The notes under the pieces: generated by a model
Told to the model about the DNA's origin: nothing
The model's input: the letters and a program-made list of their open reading frames with translations, nothing else
Database searches by the model: none
Assembly (NCBI GenBank): GCA_039812765.1
Contig: JBDIBF010000005.1
Location: 1 to 64,000 of the forward strand
Direction of reading: 5' to 3'
DNA from: JADJVL01 sp039812765
GTDB taxonomy: Bacteria; Acidobacteriota; Holophagae; Holophagales; Holophagaceae
DNA: 64,000 nucleotides
Part shown: piece by piece, positions 1 through 8,621 of the stretch
How positions within the stretch are numbered: the first letter of the stretch is position 1
Layout of the letters: each line of letters begins with the position of its first letter
Made by a program: the position numbers and the translations under genes

Positions 1-941
1 GCCGGGGCTGCCGGGGTCTCGGCCGCGGGCGCGGCCGGGGCAGGCGAGACCGGAACCAGCGGGCCCGGTGAAGGCGCGGGCGGGACGGGCGCTTCCGGCA
101 GGCCCGGGATCACCTGCACCTCCACGCTGCGGGTCTCGCCGCCGGCGAGGTTGCTCACGCTCAGGGTGTACACCGTCGTGCCGTCCGGGATGACGGTGAC
201 GGCGCTCTTCCCGTCCAGCTCCAGGTTGCCGGGCTGCAGGCGCACCTTGGCATCGTTCCCCTGGCATTCCCAGCGCAGCTCCACGGGCTCGCCGGGGCGG
301 ATGGCGGTCCGGCTCGCCGTGAAGGTGCAGACCTTGGCGGGATTCCCGAAGGCGGGATGGCGCAGCACGGCGATGTCGAGGCTGCGGGTGCCGCCGCCGG
401 CCAGGTTCGTCGCCGTCAGGGTGTAGCGGGTGTTCTCGAGGGGCGTCACCGTGATCTCGCTCTGGCCGTCCAGCTCCAGGCCGCCGGGCTCCAGGCGCAC
501 CTTGGCGGTGCCGGTGCAGGTCCAGCGCAGCACCACGGGCTCACCGGCCACCACGGCGGTGGAGCTGGCGGTGAAGGCGCAGACCCGGGCGGGCTCGCCG
601 AGGGGCGCCGCGGTGTCCACGCGGATCTCCAGGCGGCCCAGGAGCGCGCCGCCGGCGCTGCCCTCGAAGAGGCTGTAGGTGGTCGTCCCCGTGGGCCGCA
701 GGGCCACCTGCCCCCTTCGGTCCAGGAGGAGACCACCGGGATCCAGGCGGACCTTTCCCGGGTTGGGACCGGTGCCCGGGCAGTCCCAGCGCAGCAGCAC
801 CGAGGCGCCGGGGCGCACCACCTGGTCGCTGGCCTCGAAGGTGCAGCCCGCCGCGGCGAAGGACCCGGGTTTGAGGGGCGCGGGCTCCTGGGACACCAGG
901 GCCGGGGCGAGGCACAGGACGATGGGGGAGGCGGCGCGCAT
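1..941 (-). CDS. Secreted protein with three tandem Ig-like repeats (C-terminus beyond window)
   Basis: Reading leftwards from the ATG at 941, about 313 codons stay open to the window edge, so the C-terminus is missing. The first 18 residues (MRAASPIVLCLAPALVSQ) look like a short signal peptide. Three tandem repeats of about 85 residues follow. Each starts C-[TA]-F-x-A-S and carries a PGxxVxLRW segment ending in a Cys, then KVRLxPG and a Y-[ST]-L strand, the pattern of bacterial Ig-like beta-sandwich domains with paired cysteines. A Pro/Ala-rich linker follows the third repeat and reaches the edge. An exported structural or adhesive role is inferred; no catalytic motif is visible in the part present. 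Confidence 0.75.
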   Translation of the reverse strand, partial: MRAASPIVLCLAPALVSQEPAPLKPGSFAAAGCTFEASDQVVRPGASVLLRWDCPGTGPNPGKVRLDPGGLLLDRRGQVALRPTGTTTYSLFEGSAGGALLGRLEIRVDTAAPLGEPARVCAFTASSTAVVAGEPVVLRWTCTGTAKVRLEPGGLELDGQSEITVTPLENTRYTLTATNLAGGGTRSLDIAVLRHPAFGNPAKVCTFTASRTAIRPGEPVELRWECQGNDAKVRLQPGNLELDGKSAVTVIPDGTTVYTLSVSNLAGGETRSVEVQVIPGLPEAPVPPAPSPGPLVPVSPAPAAPAAETPAAP

Positions 942-969
942 GGCCCCCCAGTCTACCCGGCGGCCCGGC

Positions 970-1566
970 CTAGGCTTCGTGCCAGCGCAGTTCGTAGCGG
1001 TGCCGGCTCCCCTCCACCGGCGGGTGGTGGGTGAAGCCGATCTCCTTCGCGCCGGCGAGGTCCAGGGCGCCGCAGACCCAGGTGGGGCAGGAGGTGGTGT
1101 ACCAGGCCGGGAAGAGGCCGTCCGCGAAGACCGACAGGAGGGCCCGGCCCGGCGCGACCTCGTCCACGTCCACGCGGCCGCCCCGGTAGTTGAGACGGAA
1201 CAGGGTGGGCGCCTGGGCGACGAGGCCCGAGGCGTCGAGCACGTCCAGGATGCCGGGGTGCGTGCCCCGGAGCTGGTCCCGCACCGCGGCGATGGCCCGC
1301 TCGGAGGCCACCGCGGCGCCGAAGCGGGCCTCGTGGGCGGCCACCAGGGCGTTGAGATGGGCGGTCTCGATCCAGCGCAGCCCGCCCAGCTCCTCGCGGA
1401 AGACCGCGCGGACCTCCGCCGCCAGGCCGTCCACCAGGGCCTCCCAGGCGCCGGGCCCGCCCTTCTGCTCCGCGACCACCTGCAGGCCCCGCAGCAGCGA
1501 CGCGCGGATGTGGGTCACCCGGGCCTCATCGGGCGACGGGGGCGGCTGGGGACGGGACTGGGTCAT
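970..1566 (-). CDS. Conserved hypothetical protein, 198 aa
   Basis: The open frame runs from ATG at 1566 with a high-GC third-position pattern and no signal peptide or membrane segment, so a cytoplasmic protein is expected. The N-terminal half is helical and charged; the C-terminal half ends in a strand-like YELRWHEA. That ending and the length recall the DUF2378/V4R-like small regulatory proteins common in myxobacteria and acidobacteria, but the match is by eye and weak. Three Cys residues occur in the C-terminal half (TTSCPTWVCG and neighbours). It lies 28 bp upstream of the Ig-repeat gene on the same strand and may be co-transcribed with it. Function unknown. Confidence 0.6.
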   Translation of the reverse strand: MTQSRPQPPPSPDEARVTHIRASLLRGLQVVAEQKGGPGAWEALVDGLAAEVRAVFREELGGLRWIETAHLNALVAAHEARFGAAVASERAIAAVRDQLRGTHPGILDVLDASGLVAQAPTLFRLNYRGGRVDVDEVAPGRALLSVFADGLFPAWYTTSCPTWVCGALDLAGAKEIGFTHHPPVEGSRHRYELRWHEA

Positions 1567-1623
1567 GGGGGCGCAAGCAGTGTGGACCTTTCCCGCGGGA
1601 GGTCCAGCCCGCCGTCACGGCGT

Positions 1624-2073
1624 TCAGATCCAGCGCCGGACGCGGGCGCGGTAGGCGCCGAAGGCCTCGCCGAAGTGCGCCGCGATGCGGGCCTCCTCGG
1701 AAGGGATCACGAGGCGGTCGAGGAGCAGGGCCTGGATCGCCGCTCCGGGCAGCAGCCACGGGAAGGCCGCCAGTCCGAGGCCCAGGAGGAAGAGGAGCTG
1801 CCCGAGGTAGAGGGGATTGCGGGTGAAGCGGTAGGGGCCCGAGGTGACGAGGGCCGAGGGCACGTGGCCCGGCTCCACCGGCGTGCGGGCGCGGCGGAGG
1901 TGGAGGATGCCCCAGGCCGCCAGCAGCACCGCCGAACCCCCGAGCCCAAGGCCGGCGCCGATCCGCAGGCCCGCGGGCAGGGCCGAGAGCCAGGCCGGCG
2001 AGCGCCAAAAGTCCAGACCGATCCCGGCGCAGAGGACGCAGAGGAAGGCGAGGGCGGGATGGGGGACGGGCAT
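1624..2073 (-). CDS. Isoprenylcysteine carboxyl methyltransferase family membrane protein
   Basis: This 149-residue protein has about four hydrophobic segments and the family signature GPYRFTRNPLYLGQ near residue 85, which corresponds to the SAM-binding region of the ICMT/PEMT-like integral membrane methyltransferases. A second conserved patch with E-E and a C-terminal Y-x-x-R-V-R-R-W-I also fits the family. Bacterial members methylate unidentified small molecules or lipids; the substrate cannot be told from sequence. It is 45 bp downstream of the acyl-CoA carboxylase gene on the same strand and 57 bp upstream of the next, so it may belong to the same transcript. Confidence 0.8.
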   Translation of the reverse strand: MPVPHPALAFLCVLCAGIGLDFWRSPAWLSALPAGLRIGAGLGLGGSAVLLAAWGILHLRRARTPVEPGHVPSALVTSGPYRFTRNPLYLGQLLFLLGLGLAAFPWLLPGAAIQALLLDRLVIPSEEARIAAHFGEAFGAYRARVRRWI

Positions 2074-2118
2074 GGGGCGTGCCCGGAGGATGGGACCCGG
2101 GACGAGGTGGCGCCAGCC

Positions 2119-3642
2119 CTACACCGGGCTGACCCGCTTCCGCTTCGTCACCATGGGCTCCCGCCGCCTGGCGCGGGCGAAGCGCTGGATCAGCTCGTGG
2201 CGCAGGTCCGCGGGTGCGACGACCGCGTCCACGTGGAGGTTGGCGGCGAGCTTCTTGAGGTCGATGTCCTGGTTGTACTCGTCGCGGAGCTGCTGGACGT
2301 AGGCGGCGCGCTCCTCCTCGGGCTTCTCGGCGATCTTGTTGGCGAAGACGGCGTTGACGGCGGCCTCGGCGCCCATGACGGCGATGCTGGCGGTGGGCAG
2401 GGCGATCGTGGCATCCGGGTCGAACCCTGGCCCGCTCATGGCGTAGAGGCCGGCGCCGTAAGCCTTGCGCACGACGACGCAGATGCGCGGGGTGGTGCAG
2501 CTCGCCATGGCGCTGATCATCTTGGCGCCGTGGCGGATGATGCCCTGCTTCTCCACCGCCGAGCCGATCATGAAGCCCGGCACGTCGCTGAGGAAGAGCA
2601 GCGGGATGCCGAAGGCGTCGCAGAGGTCCATGAAGCGCGCGGCCTTGTCGGCGCTGTCCACGAAGAGCACGCCACCCTTCACCCGGGGCTGGTTGGCGAG
2701 GATGCCCACGGGCTTGCCGTCGAGCCGCGCCAGGCCCGTGATCAGCTCGGCGGCGTAGAGTTTCTTGATCTCCAGGAAGGAGTCCTCGTCCACGAGCGCC
2801 TCGATGAAGTCCTTCATCTGGAAGGGGGAGTTGATGTCCTTGGGCACGAGGCTGGCGATGTCCTTGGCCTTGGCGGCCACGCCCTTGGGCTCGTGCACCG
2901 GGAGCGCGGCTTCGCAGTGCTGGGGGAAGTAGGCGAGGTAGGCCTTGCAGAGCGCGATGGCCTCCTGCTCCGTCTTGCACAGGAAGTCGCCGCAGCCCGA
3001 CACGGAGCAGTGCATGCGGGCGCCGCCCAGGTCCTCCAGGCTGATCTTCTCGCCGATGACCATCTCCGCCATGCGGGGCGAGCCGAGGTACATCGACGCG
3101 TTGCCTTCCACCATCATCACGACGTCGCAGAAGGCCGGGATGTACGCGCCGCCGGCGGCCGACGGCCCGAAGAGGAGGCAGACCTGGGGCACGAGGCCGC
3201 TGAGCGCCACCTCCATGTGGAAGATGGTCCCGGCGTGGCGCCGCCCGGGGAACATGTCGATCTGATCGGTGATGCGCGCACCGGCCGAATCCACCAGGTA
3301 GAGCATGGGCACCTTCATCCGCATGGCCACTTCCTGGATGCGGATGATCTTCTCCACCGTCCGCGCGCCCCAGGAACCGGCCTTGATGGTGCTGTCGTTG
3401 GCCATGAGGGCCACGGCGCGCCCGTCGATGGTCGCCGTGCCCGTCACCACGCCGTCCGCCGGAAGCGTGGCGTCCAGCGCGTTGGCGAAGAGGCCGTCCT
3501 CCACGAAGGACCCCTCGTCCACCAGCAGCCGGATCCGCTCCCGCGCGAAGAGCTTCCCCTGCTCCGCGTTCTTGGCGTGGGTCTTCTCCGTGCCGCCCTT
3601 GCGGATGCGGGTGATCTCGGAAGCGAGCTGGTCGGAGTTCAT
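2119..3642 (-). CDS. Acyl-CoA carboxylase carboxyltransferase (beta) subunit
   Basis: The 507-residue protein is a full-length biotin-dependent carboxyltransferase of the propionyl/methylcrotonyl-CoA carboxylase type. It shows the duplicated crotonase-like fold: the first half has the acyl-CoA pocket FGPSAAGGAYIPAFCD, the second has DVPGFMIGSAVEKQGIIRHG and KAYGAGLYAMSGPGFDPD. It transfers CO2 from carboxybiotin to an acyl-CoA in the cytoplasm. No biotin carboxylase subunit lies beside it; a candidate biotin carrier is about 32 kb away at 35220-35432. Sequence alone does not separate propionyl-CoA from methylcrotonyl-CoA specificity; the A-G-A-R-I-T-D-Q-I-D-M-F-P-G-R run fits the methylcrotonyl/geranyl group slightly better. 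Confidence 0.9.
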   Translation of the reverse strand: MNSDQLASEITRIRKGGTEKTHAKNAEQGKLFARERIRLLVDEGSFVEDGLFANALDATLPADGVVTGTATIDGRAVALMANDSTIKAGSWGARTVEKIIRIQEVAMRMKVPMLYLVDSAGARITDQIDMFPGRRHAGTIFHMEVALSGLVPQVCLLFGPSAAGGAYIPAFCDVVMMVEGNASMYLGSPRMAEMVIGEKISLEDLGGARMHCSVSGCGDFLCKTEQEAIALCKAYLAYFPQHCEAALPVHEPKGVAAKAKDIASLVPKDINSPFQMKDFIEALVDEDSFLEIKKLYAAELITGLARLDGKPVGILANQPRVKGGVLFVDSADKAARFMDLCDAFGIPLLFLSDVPGFMIGSAVEKQGIIRHGAKMISAMASCTTPRICVVVRKAYGAGLYAMSGPGFDPDATIALPTASIAVMGAEAAVNAVFANKIAEKPEEERAAYVQQLRDEYNQDIDLKKLAANLHVDAVVAPADLRHELIQRFARARRREPMVTKRKRVSPV

Positions 3643-3889
3643 GGGGACCTCGAAGGCAAAGGATCAGGGTATCGCGGGGGAAGGGGGAACCGGAGCATGA
3701 AGCGTGGGCTGGACCCGTCCTCCTTGCCTGGAACGGGCTGCCTTGCTCGCTGCGCTCGCTGGTGCCCGTGTCCGCCGCGAGGGGAAGGCGCCCTCGCGGT
3801 GGACGCGGGTGCGCTTTGAAAGGCGCTGCGCTCGACCCATGCGTTCGTGGGGGACTGATCCATCGGCCCCGTCGCTGTGGAGTTGCACC
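3643..3889. other. Intergenic region, no gene recognised
   Basis: This 247-bp stretch lies between the carboxyltransferase gene and the stop of the next leftward gene. I see imperfect GC-rich inverted repeats (for example around the GCTCGCTGCGCTCGC run near 3747-3761) but no tRNA fold, no convincing T-tract terminator and no ORF with a ribosome binding site. It should contain the carboxyltransferase promoter on the minus strand, which I could not pinpoint. Confidence 0.4.
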
Positions 3890-6070
3890 TCACCTCGGCC
3901 AGGCGCCGCCCATCAACCCCTGCAGCTTCGCCTGGTGCTCCAGCTCCTTCAGCATCCGGTCCAGGTCCCTGCGGTCCTCCTTCGGCACGGTGCCCACGCG
4001 GTCCAGCACGGCCTGGCAGCGGCGGGCGAGGTCGAGGGCCTCGTCGTAGGCCAGCGCCTCCTCGTGCCCTTGCAGCAGGGCAAGGACGAGGCCGCCGGCG
4101 ACGTCCATCTCCTCCTTGGTGCCGCGGAACGTCGGCGCGGCCTTGTCGAAGGCTTCCATCAGCACCTTGCGGCCCTCGTCCTCCTTGCCGTGCTGGAGGA
4201 GGTGGATCCCGAGGAGGGTGCGGAGCTGCAGCCGCTCGCGGTCCTCGGCGCCCTTGGGATCCGTGGCGATCGCCACGGCGCGGCGGAGGAGGGTCTCGGC
4301 CTTGTCCGGCGCGCGCTCCTTCAGCCGGTCCGCGGCCTCCCGCAGCCAGGGGAGCCAGCGCGGATCCAGCGGATCCCAGGCCTCCCCGAGCAGCTTCAGC
4401 GCCCGGTCCAGGCAGCCCTCCTCGTCGTCGGTGTCCCGCAGGGCGACCCGGGCCAGCAGCGCCTGGGCCCGCGCCTCCGCGGGGCGGGCCGGGTCTCCTC
4501 CGTCGCAGGGGTCGCCGCGGCGGCCGTCCTCCTCGTCGCGCAGGGCCTGCAGCAGCACGTCGCGGGGCGGCAGCGGCACGCCTTCGGGCAGGCCGAGTTC
4601 CTTGCCCAGCCGCGGCGCGAGTTCGGACCACAGCTCAGCCTCCGCGAGCCGGCCCGCCACGAGGGCGAGGGCCTCCGCGAAGCCGCTGCGGGGACGTTCC
4701 CGAGAACTCCGGGCCCAGGCGAGCAGGGCCTCCTTCGCGGTGCGATCCGCGATCTCGGTGCGGCCCGATCGGCGCCAGGCCGCCGCGGCCTCGAAGCCCA
4801 GGTCCAGCCCGTCGTCGGGCGAAGAGGCCTCGACGAAGAGGGCCGCGGCCTCCTCGTAGCGCCCCTGCCCTGCCAGGTTGCGGGCGAGCCAGACGCGGTC
4901 CGAGGGCTCACCGGGACGCAGCGCGCCGCGGCGGAGGACTTCCGCATCGGTCCATTGCCCCTTGGCCTCCAGCGCCATCGCGAGGCCCCGGGCCACCTCG
5001 CCGTCCGCCTCCAGGCTCCCCCGCCGGATCGCCACGGCCCGGGCCAGGGCCCTGAGCAGGCCTGGATCCCGATGCCGCTCGAGGAAGTCCAGGCTGCGCT
5101 CCGCCACCCGCCGGAAGCCCTTCTCGTCCGTGGCTGCCAGGGCCTCCCGCAGCAGGGAGGCACCCCGGTCCCAGGCGCCTTCGGCCTCCGCCAGGTCCAC
5201 CCGTCGAAGCCTGGAGTCCACCTTGGGACGTGCTGCGAGGGCGCGGTCGGCCCGGGCGAGCAGGGCGGAGGCCAGCGCCTTCCAGGGCGTCTTCAGCAGC
5301 GGATGGGCCCACGTGCCCGGCCAGGCGCGATCGTCCGCGAGCAGTCCGGCGTCCACACGGTCCAGCAGCTTCGCCACCTTGTCCCGCAGCCCCTCACTGC
5401 CCTTCGCGGCGCAGAGCTTCCACACGCCCTGGGCGTCGCTGCGAAAGGCGGTCTCCAGGAACGCCTTCGAAGCCTCCTCGCCCTCGGGCCGCCGCAGCCA
5501 AAGGTCCACGAGGGTCTCCGCCCCGTGCAGCGTCCCCTCCACGTCAGGCCCGCGCATGACGAGGAACTCCCCGTACGCCTTCCGCAGGGCCGCCACCGCG
5601 CGGCGCTCGAGGTCGGGGCGCGGCCCCTTCGATGTCGCCACGGCGATGTCCAGCAGCCGGTCGGCGTAGGGCCGCGCGTTGAGGCCCTGGGCCTCGAAGC
5701 AGGATTCGAGGGCCTCCAGATGGGGCAGGAGCTGCTTCGACGCGGCGCCGTGGAAGCGCTCCTGCAGCTTCAGGCCCCGGGTCAGCTCGGTGCAGGCGCG
5801 GGCCCACACGCGATCGCCGCGGTCGCCCTCGCCGGTGCGGTGCAGGGCCACGCCCCAGAGTCCGGCGGCCTCCAGGGTGCCGGGGTGGACGCGGCCCAGG
5901 GCCGAGGAGCGCGCCTTCACCGCCTTCTCGAGGGCGAAGCGCAGGCGCACCAGCTGCTCGGGGCGGGGCTTGGCGTCGGCGCGGAAGGCGTCCCGGGCGC
6001 CGTCCACGGCCTTCGCGGCTTCCGCGAGGGGAGCCGGAGCCTCGGCGGCGAGCGCGATCAGGGGGAGCAC
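3890..6070 (-). CDS. Large secreted helical-repeat (TPR-like) protein
   Basis: I chose the GTG at 6070, which gives 726 residues starting (M)LPLIALAAEAPAP, a short hydrophobic export signal. The frame stays open to an ATG at 6163, but that start would overlap the divergent transporter gene at 6135 and adds low-complexity sequence. The body is Ala/Leu/Arg-rich, all helical, with repeated A-x-x-L-x-x-x-G-R-x-x-E-A units typical of degenerate TPR or Sel1-like arrays, for example GQWTDAEVLRRGAL and GRYEEAAALFVEAS. Such proteins are scaffolds in the periplasm. No enzymatic motif is visible. The gene is transcribed away from the MFS pair. Confidence 0.65.
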   Translation of the reverse strand: MLPLIALAAEAPAPLAEAAKAVDGARDAFRADAKPRPEQLVRLRFALEKAVKARSSALGRVHPGTLEAAGLWGVALHRTGEGDRGDRVWARACTELTRGLKLQERFHGAASKQLLPHLEALESCFEAQGLNARPYADRLLDIAVATSKGPRPDLERRAVAALRKAYGEFLVMRGPDVEGTLHGAETLVDLWLRRPEGEEASKAFLETAFRSDAQGVWKLCAAKGSEGLRDKVAKLLDRVDAGLLADDRAWPGTWAHPLLKTPWKALASALLARADRALAARPKVDSRLRRVDLAEAEGAWDRGASLLREALAATDEKGFRRVAERSLDFLERHRDPGLLRALARAVAIRRGSLEADGEVARGLAMALEAKGQWTDAEVLRRGALRPGEPSDRVWLARNLAGQGRYEEAAALFVEASSPDDGLDLGFEAAAAWRRSGRTEIADRTAKEALLAWARSSRERPRSGFAEALALVAGRLAEAELWSELAPRLGKELGLPEGVPLPPRDVLLQALRDEEDGRRGDPCDGGDPARPAEARAQALLARVALRDTDDEEGCLDRALKLLGEAWDPLDPRWLPWLREAADRLKERAPDKAETLLRRAVAIATDPKGAEDRERLQLRTLLGIHLLQHGKEDEGRKVLMEAFDKAAPTFRGTKEEMDVAGGLVLALLQGHEEALAYDEALDLARRCQAVLDRVGTVPKEDRRDLDRMLKELEHQAKLQGLMGGAWPR

Positions 6071-6134
6071 GCCCCCAAGCCTACACGCTGTCAGGCCCTC
6101 GGACGGACCCGGCCCGAGCCCGTAGGATGGAGGC

Positions 6135-7319
6135 ATGGACGACGCCCGCCGCCGGCTGCTCACGCCCGCCTTCGTGCTGCTGACGTCGTTCTATTTCCTC
6201 ATCTTCGTCGTGGGCTACCAGCTCTTCCCGGTGCTGCCCCTGCACTGGCGCGACCAGGGCTCGACCCTGGCGGAAAGCGGGCGTTTCATGGCGGCCTTCA
6301 CCCTGGGCTCCGGGCTCGGGGCCCTCTTCACCGGGCCCCTGGGCGACCGCCTGGGCCAGCGGCGCGTGCTGCGGGGCGCCTCCCTCTTCTGCGCCGCCTG
6401 CTTCGGCGCCTACGCCGTGATGCCTGGGCGCTGGGGCTTCTACGTCCTCGCGCCCCTCCACGGGCTGTTGTGGTCGGGGCTGCGCACGGCCTCCGTCGCC
6501 AAGGTGGGCGGCCTCCTGCCGGACGAGGACCGCGCCGGCGGCCTCAGTCTCTTCGGGCTCGCCAGTCCCGGCGGCGTGGCCGTCGGTCCGCTGCTGGGCC
6601 TCTGGCTCTTCCCCCACCTGGGCTTCCATTGGCACATGGGCCTGCTGGGGGTGTCCTTCTACGCCCTGCACATCATGGTGGGCCGCCTGCCCAAGGATCC
6701 GGCGAAGGCCGAGCGCCCACCCCTGAGGCTGGGCCTGCCGGAGCGCAGCGTCTGGCTGCCCGCGATCACGCTGTTCCTCCTCGCGCTGAGCTTCGGGCCC
6801 ATGCCGCCCTATTCCGCCCAGGAGGCGAAGGCGCTCGGCCTGGCCTGGACCTCGGCCCTGCTCACCTGCTTCTCGCTGGGCATGGTGGCCATGCGCCTGG
6901 GCCTGGGCATCCGCGGCCTCGGGCCCTCCCCGGAGCGCCTCCTGCCCTGGATGATGGCCATCACCTTCGCGGGCAACGTGATGCTGGCGGTCCTGCCCGG
7001 GGGACGGTGGCACGGCCTCGACCTGGAGCTGGTCCGCCACATGGCGGGCTCCTTCGTCTACGGCGCCGGCTACGGCATGGTGCACACCCTCATCTTCTCC
7101 GAGGTCATGGCGCGCGGATCCGTGGCCCGCCGCGGCGCCGCCGTGGGAGCGTTGTATGCAGCCTTCGACGGCGGCGTGGCCGCGGGGAGCACCGCGGTGG
7201 GCTGGGTCATGCAGCGCTACTCGTTCCGCATGGGCTGGGCCATCGGCGCCGCCTGCCTGGTGGTGGCCTTCGTGCTGTGCCTGAGGCTGGCGCGTCCTTC
7301 GGCCCTGGCGGAGGCCTGA
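6135..7319 (+). CDS. MFS transporter (first of a tandem pair)
   Basis: A 394-residue protein with about 12 hydrophobic segments and the MFS loop 2-3 motif GPLGDRLGQRRVL near residue 70. It starts at ATG 6135 with GGATGGAGG just upstream. The small size and the motif R-x-D-Q-G-S-T-L-A-E-S-G-R-F fit the YfcJ/YhhS-like exporter group for small molecules; the substrate is not evident. It is clearly paralogous to the next gene (shared ESGRF, TxGSxLGAL, RWGFYVLAPxHG, GLASPGGV and GAGYxMV segments). The downstream copy follows after about 100 bp that contain a duplicated fragment of that gene. Confidence 0.85.
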   Translation: MDDARRRLLTPAFVLLTSFYFLIFVVGYQLFPVLPLHWRDQGSTLAESGRFMAAFTLGSGLGALFTGPLGDRLGQRRVLRGASLFCAACFGAYAVMPGRWGFYVLAPLHGLLWSGLRTASVAKVGGLLPDEDRAGGLSLFGLASPGGVAVGPLLGLWLFPHLGFHWHMGLLGVSFYALHIMVGRLPKDPAKAERPPLRLGLPERSVWLPAITLFLLALSFGPMPPYSAQEAKALGLAWTSALLTCFSLGMVAMRLGLGIRGLGPSPERLLPWMMAITFAGNVMLAVLPGGRWHGLDLELVRHMAGSFVYGAGYGMVHTLIFSEVMARGSVARRGAAVGALYAAFDGGVAAGSTAVGWVMQRYSFRMGWAIGAACLVVAFVLCLRLARPSALAEA

Positions 7320-7320
7320 C

Positions 7321-7419
7321 ATGGCCGCCTCCCGACCCGGCCTCTGGACCCGCGAATTTCTCCTCGTCTGGTGCGGGACCTTCCTGACGATCTTCTTCGC
7401 CCTTCGGGCTCTGAGCTGA
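7321..7419 (+). pseudogene. Truncated duplicate of the N-terminus of the following MFS gene
   Basis: Two bases after the first transporter's stop codon, an ATG opens a 32-codon frame whose residues 4-23 (SRPGLWTREFLLVWCGTFLT) are the same as residues 2-21 of the real transporter starting at 7427. After LT the frame diverges into IFFALRALS and stops at 7417-7419. This is best read as debris of a tandem duplication and not as a functional peptide, although it has its own ATG and could be translated by coupling to the upstream gene. Confidence 0.65.
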
Positions 7420-7489
7420 TTGCCCCATGTCCCGACCCGGCCTCTGGACTCGCGAATTTCTCCTCGTCTGGTGCGGGACCTTCCTGACG
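7330..7489 (+). repeat. 60-bp direct repeat at 7330-7389 and 7430-7489
   Basis: The two copies begin TCCCGACCCGGCCTCTGGAC and are offset by exactly 100 bp. I count one mismatch over 60 bp (C at 7350, T at 7450). The second copy is the start of the real MFS coding sequence; the first is the remnant. Near-identity suggests a recent or gene-converted duplication. Confidence 0.85.
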
Positions 7490-8587
7490 TTCTTCGCCGC
7501 CTTCCAGCTCTTCCCCACGGCGCCCCTGCGCCTGCGCGAGCTGGGCGCGGACCTCTCGGAGAGCGGGCGCTTCCTCACGGTCTTCACCGTGGGCTCGAGC
7601 CTCGGCGCGCTGGTGACCGGGCAGCTCGGGGACCGCCTCGGGCACAAGCGAATGATGGTCTTCGCCTCGACCACCTTCATGGCCATCATGGCGGCCTACG
7701 CGTTCATGCCCGTGCGCTGGGGCTTCTATGTGCTCGCCCCCATCCACGGCGCCATCTGGTCCGGGCTCCTCACCGCCACCACGGCCCTGCTGGGCGGCCT
7801 CCTCCCGGAGGACCGCCGCGCCGAGGGGCTGAGCTGGTACGGCCTCGCCAGCCCCGGCGGCGTGGTCTTCGGGCCCACCGTGGGCGTCGCGATGCACCAG
7901 GCCTTCGGCTTCCGGGGCATGTGCCTCGGGCTCGTGCTGAGCTTCGGCGTCCTCGCGGTGCTCACCCGGCGGCTGCCCCCGGACCGCGCCCACGAGGGCG
8001 AGCGGCCCCCCTTCCAGGGCCCCGAGGGCCCCGCCATCCGCCTGGCCTCGGTGCTCTTCTTCATCGCCCTCAGCTACGGCGCGCTCTCCAGCTTCAGCGC
8101 CCAGGAGGCCCTGTGGCTGAAGATGGCCTGGCCCTCGGCCTTCCTCTCCTGCCTCGCCGTGGGCATGGTGGCCACCCGCCTCGTCATGGGCGCCGTGGGC
8201 TTCGGGTCGAGGCCCGTGCGCCTCCTGCCCTGGATGCTGGCCCTGGCGGCCGCGGGGCTCTCGGTGCTGGCCTTCGCACCGGGCGGCCTGGCCCGGCACG
8301 TGGTCGCGGGCCTCGTCTACGGCGCGGGCTACTCCATGGTGTTCACGCTGCTCAACACCGCGCTGCTGGCCACCGTCTCGCCCCAGCGCCGGGGCGCGGC
8401 CTTCGGCACCTTCATGTTCGCCTTCGACGCGGGCATCGGCCTGGGGAGCTGGGCCCTGGGCCTGCTCATGGGCCGCTTCGGCTTCCAGTGGGGCTGGCGG
8501 GCGGGCGTGCTGGCCATGCTCTGCGGCCTGCCCCTCACGGTGCGCCTCGCGCGCCTCCACGGCGGGCCCGAAGCCCCGGCGGCCTAA
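7427..8587 (+). CDS. MFS transporter (second of a tandem pair)
   Basis: A 386-residue, about 12-TM major facilitator protein starting at ATG 7427. The loop 2-3 motif is GQLGDRLGHKRMM. It is colinear with the preceding transporter across the whole length, with shared blocks ESGRFL, RWGFYVLAPIHG, GLASPGGVVFGP and VYGAGYSMVFT, so the pair arose by duplication. A role in efflux of a small metabolite or drug is inferred from the family. The next gene begins 34 bp downstream on the same strand. Nothing in the sequence separates the substrates of the two copies. Confidence 0.85.
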   Translation: MSRPGLWTREFLLVWCGTFLTFFAAFQLFPTAPLRLRELGADLSESGRFLTVFTVGSSLGALVTGQLGDRLGHKRMMVFASTTFMAIMAAYAFMPVRWGFYVLAPIHGAIWSGLLTATTALLGGLLPEDRRAEGLSWYGLASPGGVVFGPTVGVAMHQAFGFRGMCLGLVLSFGVLAVLTRRLPPDRAHEGERPPFQGPEGPAIRLASVLFFIALSYGALSSFSAQEALWLKMAWPSAFLSCLAVGMVATRLVMGAVGFGSRPVRLLPWMLALAAAGLSVLAFAPGGLARHVVAGLVYGAGYSMVFTLLNTALLATVSPQRRGAAFGTFMFAFDAGIGLGSWALGLLMGRFGFQWGWRAGVLAMLCGLPLTVRLARLHGGPEAPAA

Positions 8588-8621
8588 ACGGCCGCTCCCG
8601 CCCCGCCGTTACCCAGGTGCC

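Noticed and set aside
679..3819. A 1046-codon open frame on the plus strand
   Set aside because: It runs antisense through three clear minus-strand genes (including the carboxyltransferase); it is low-complexity, rich in Arg/Gly/Ala/His and is explained by the 70% GC bias that removes stop codons.
3643..3889. A tRNA or small RNA in the intergenic gap
   Set aside because: No acceptor/T-arm pairing or CCA; inverted repeats are imperfect and typical for GC-rich DNA.
6071..6163. ATG 6163 as the start of the secreted TPR-like protein
   Set aside because: It would overlap the divergent MFS gene and add unlikely sequence before the signal-like LPLIALAAEA; GTG 6070 is more plausible.
3704..7387. 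A 1227-codon plus-strand open frame
   Set aside because: It is antisense to the secreted TPR-like protein and out of frame with the MFS gene; composition is that of a GC shadow.
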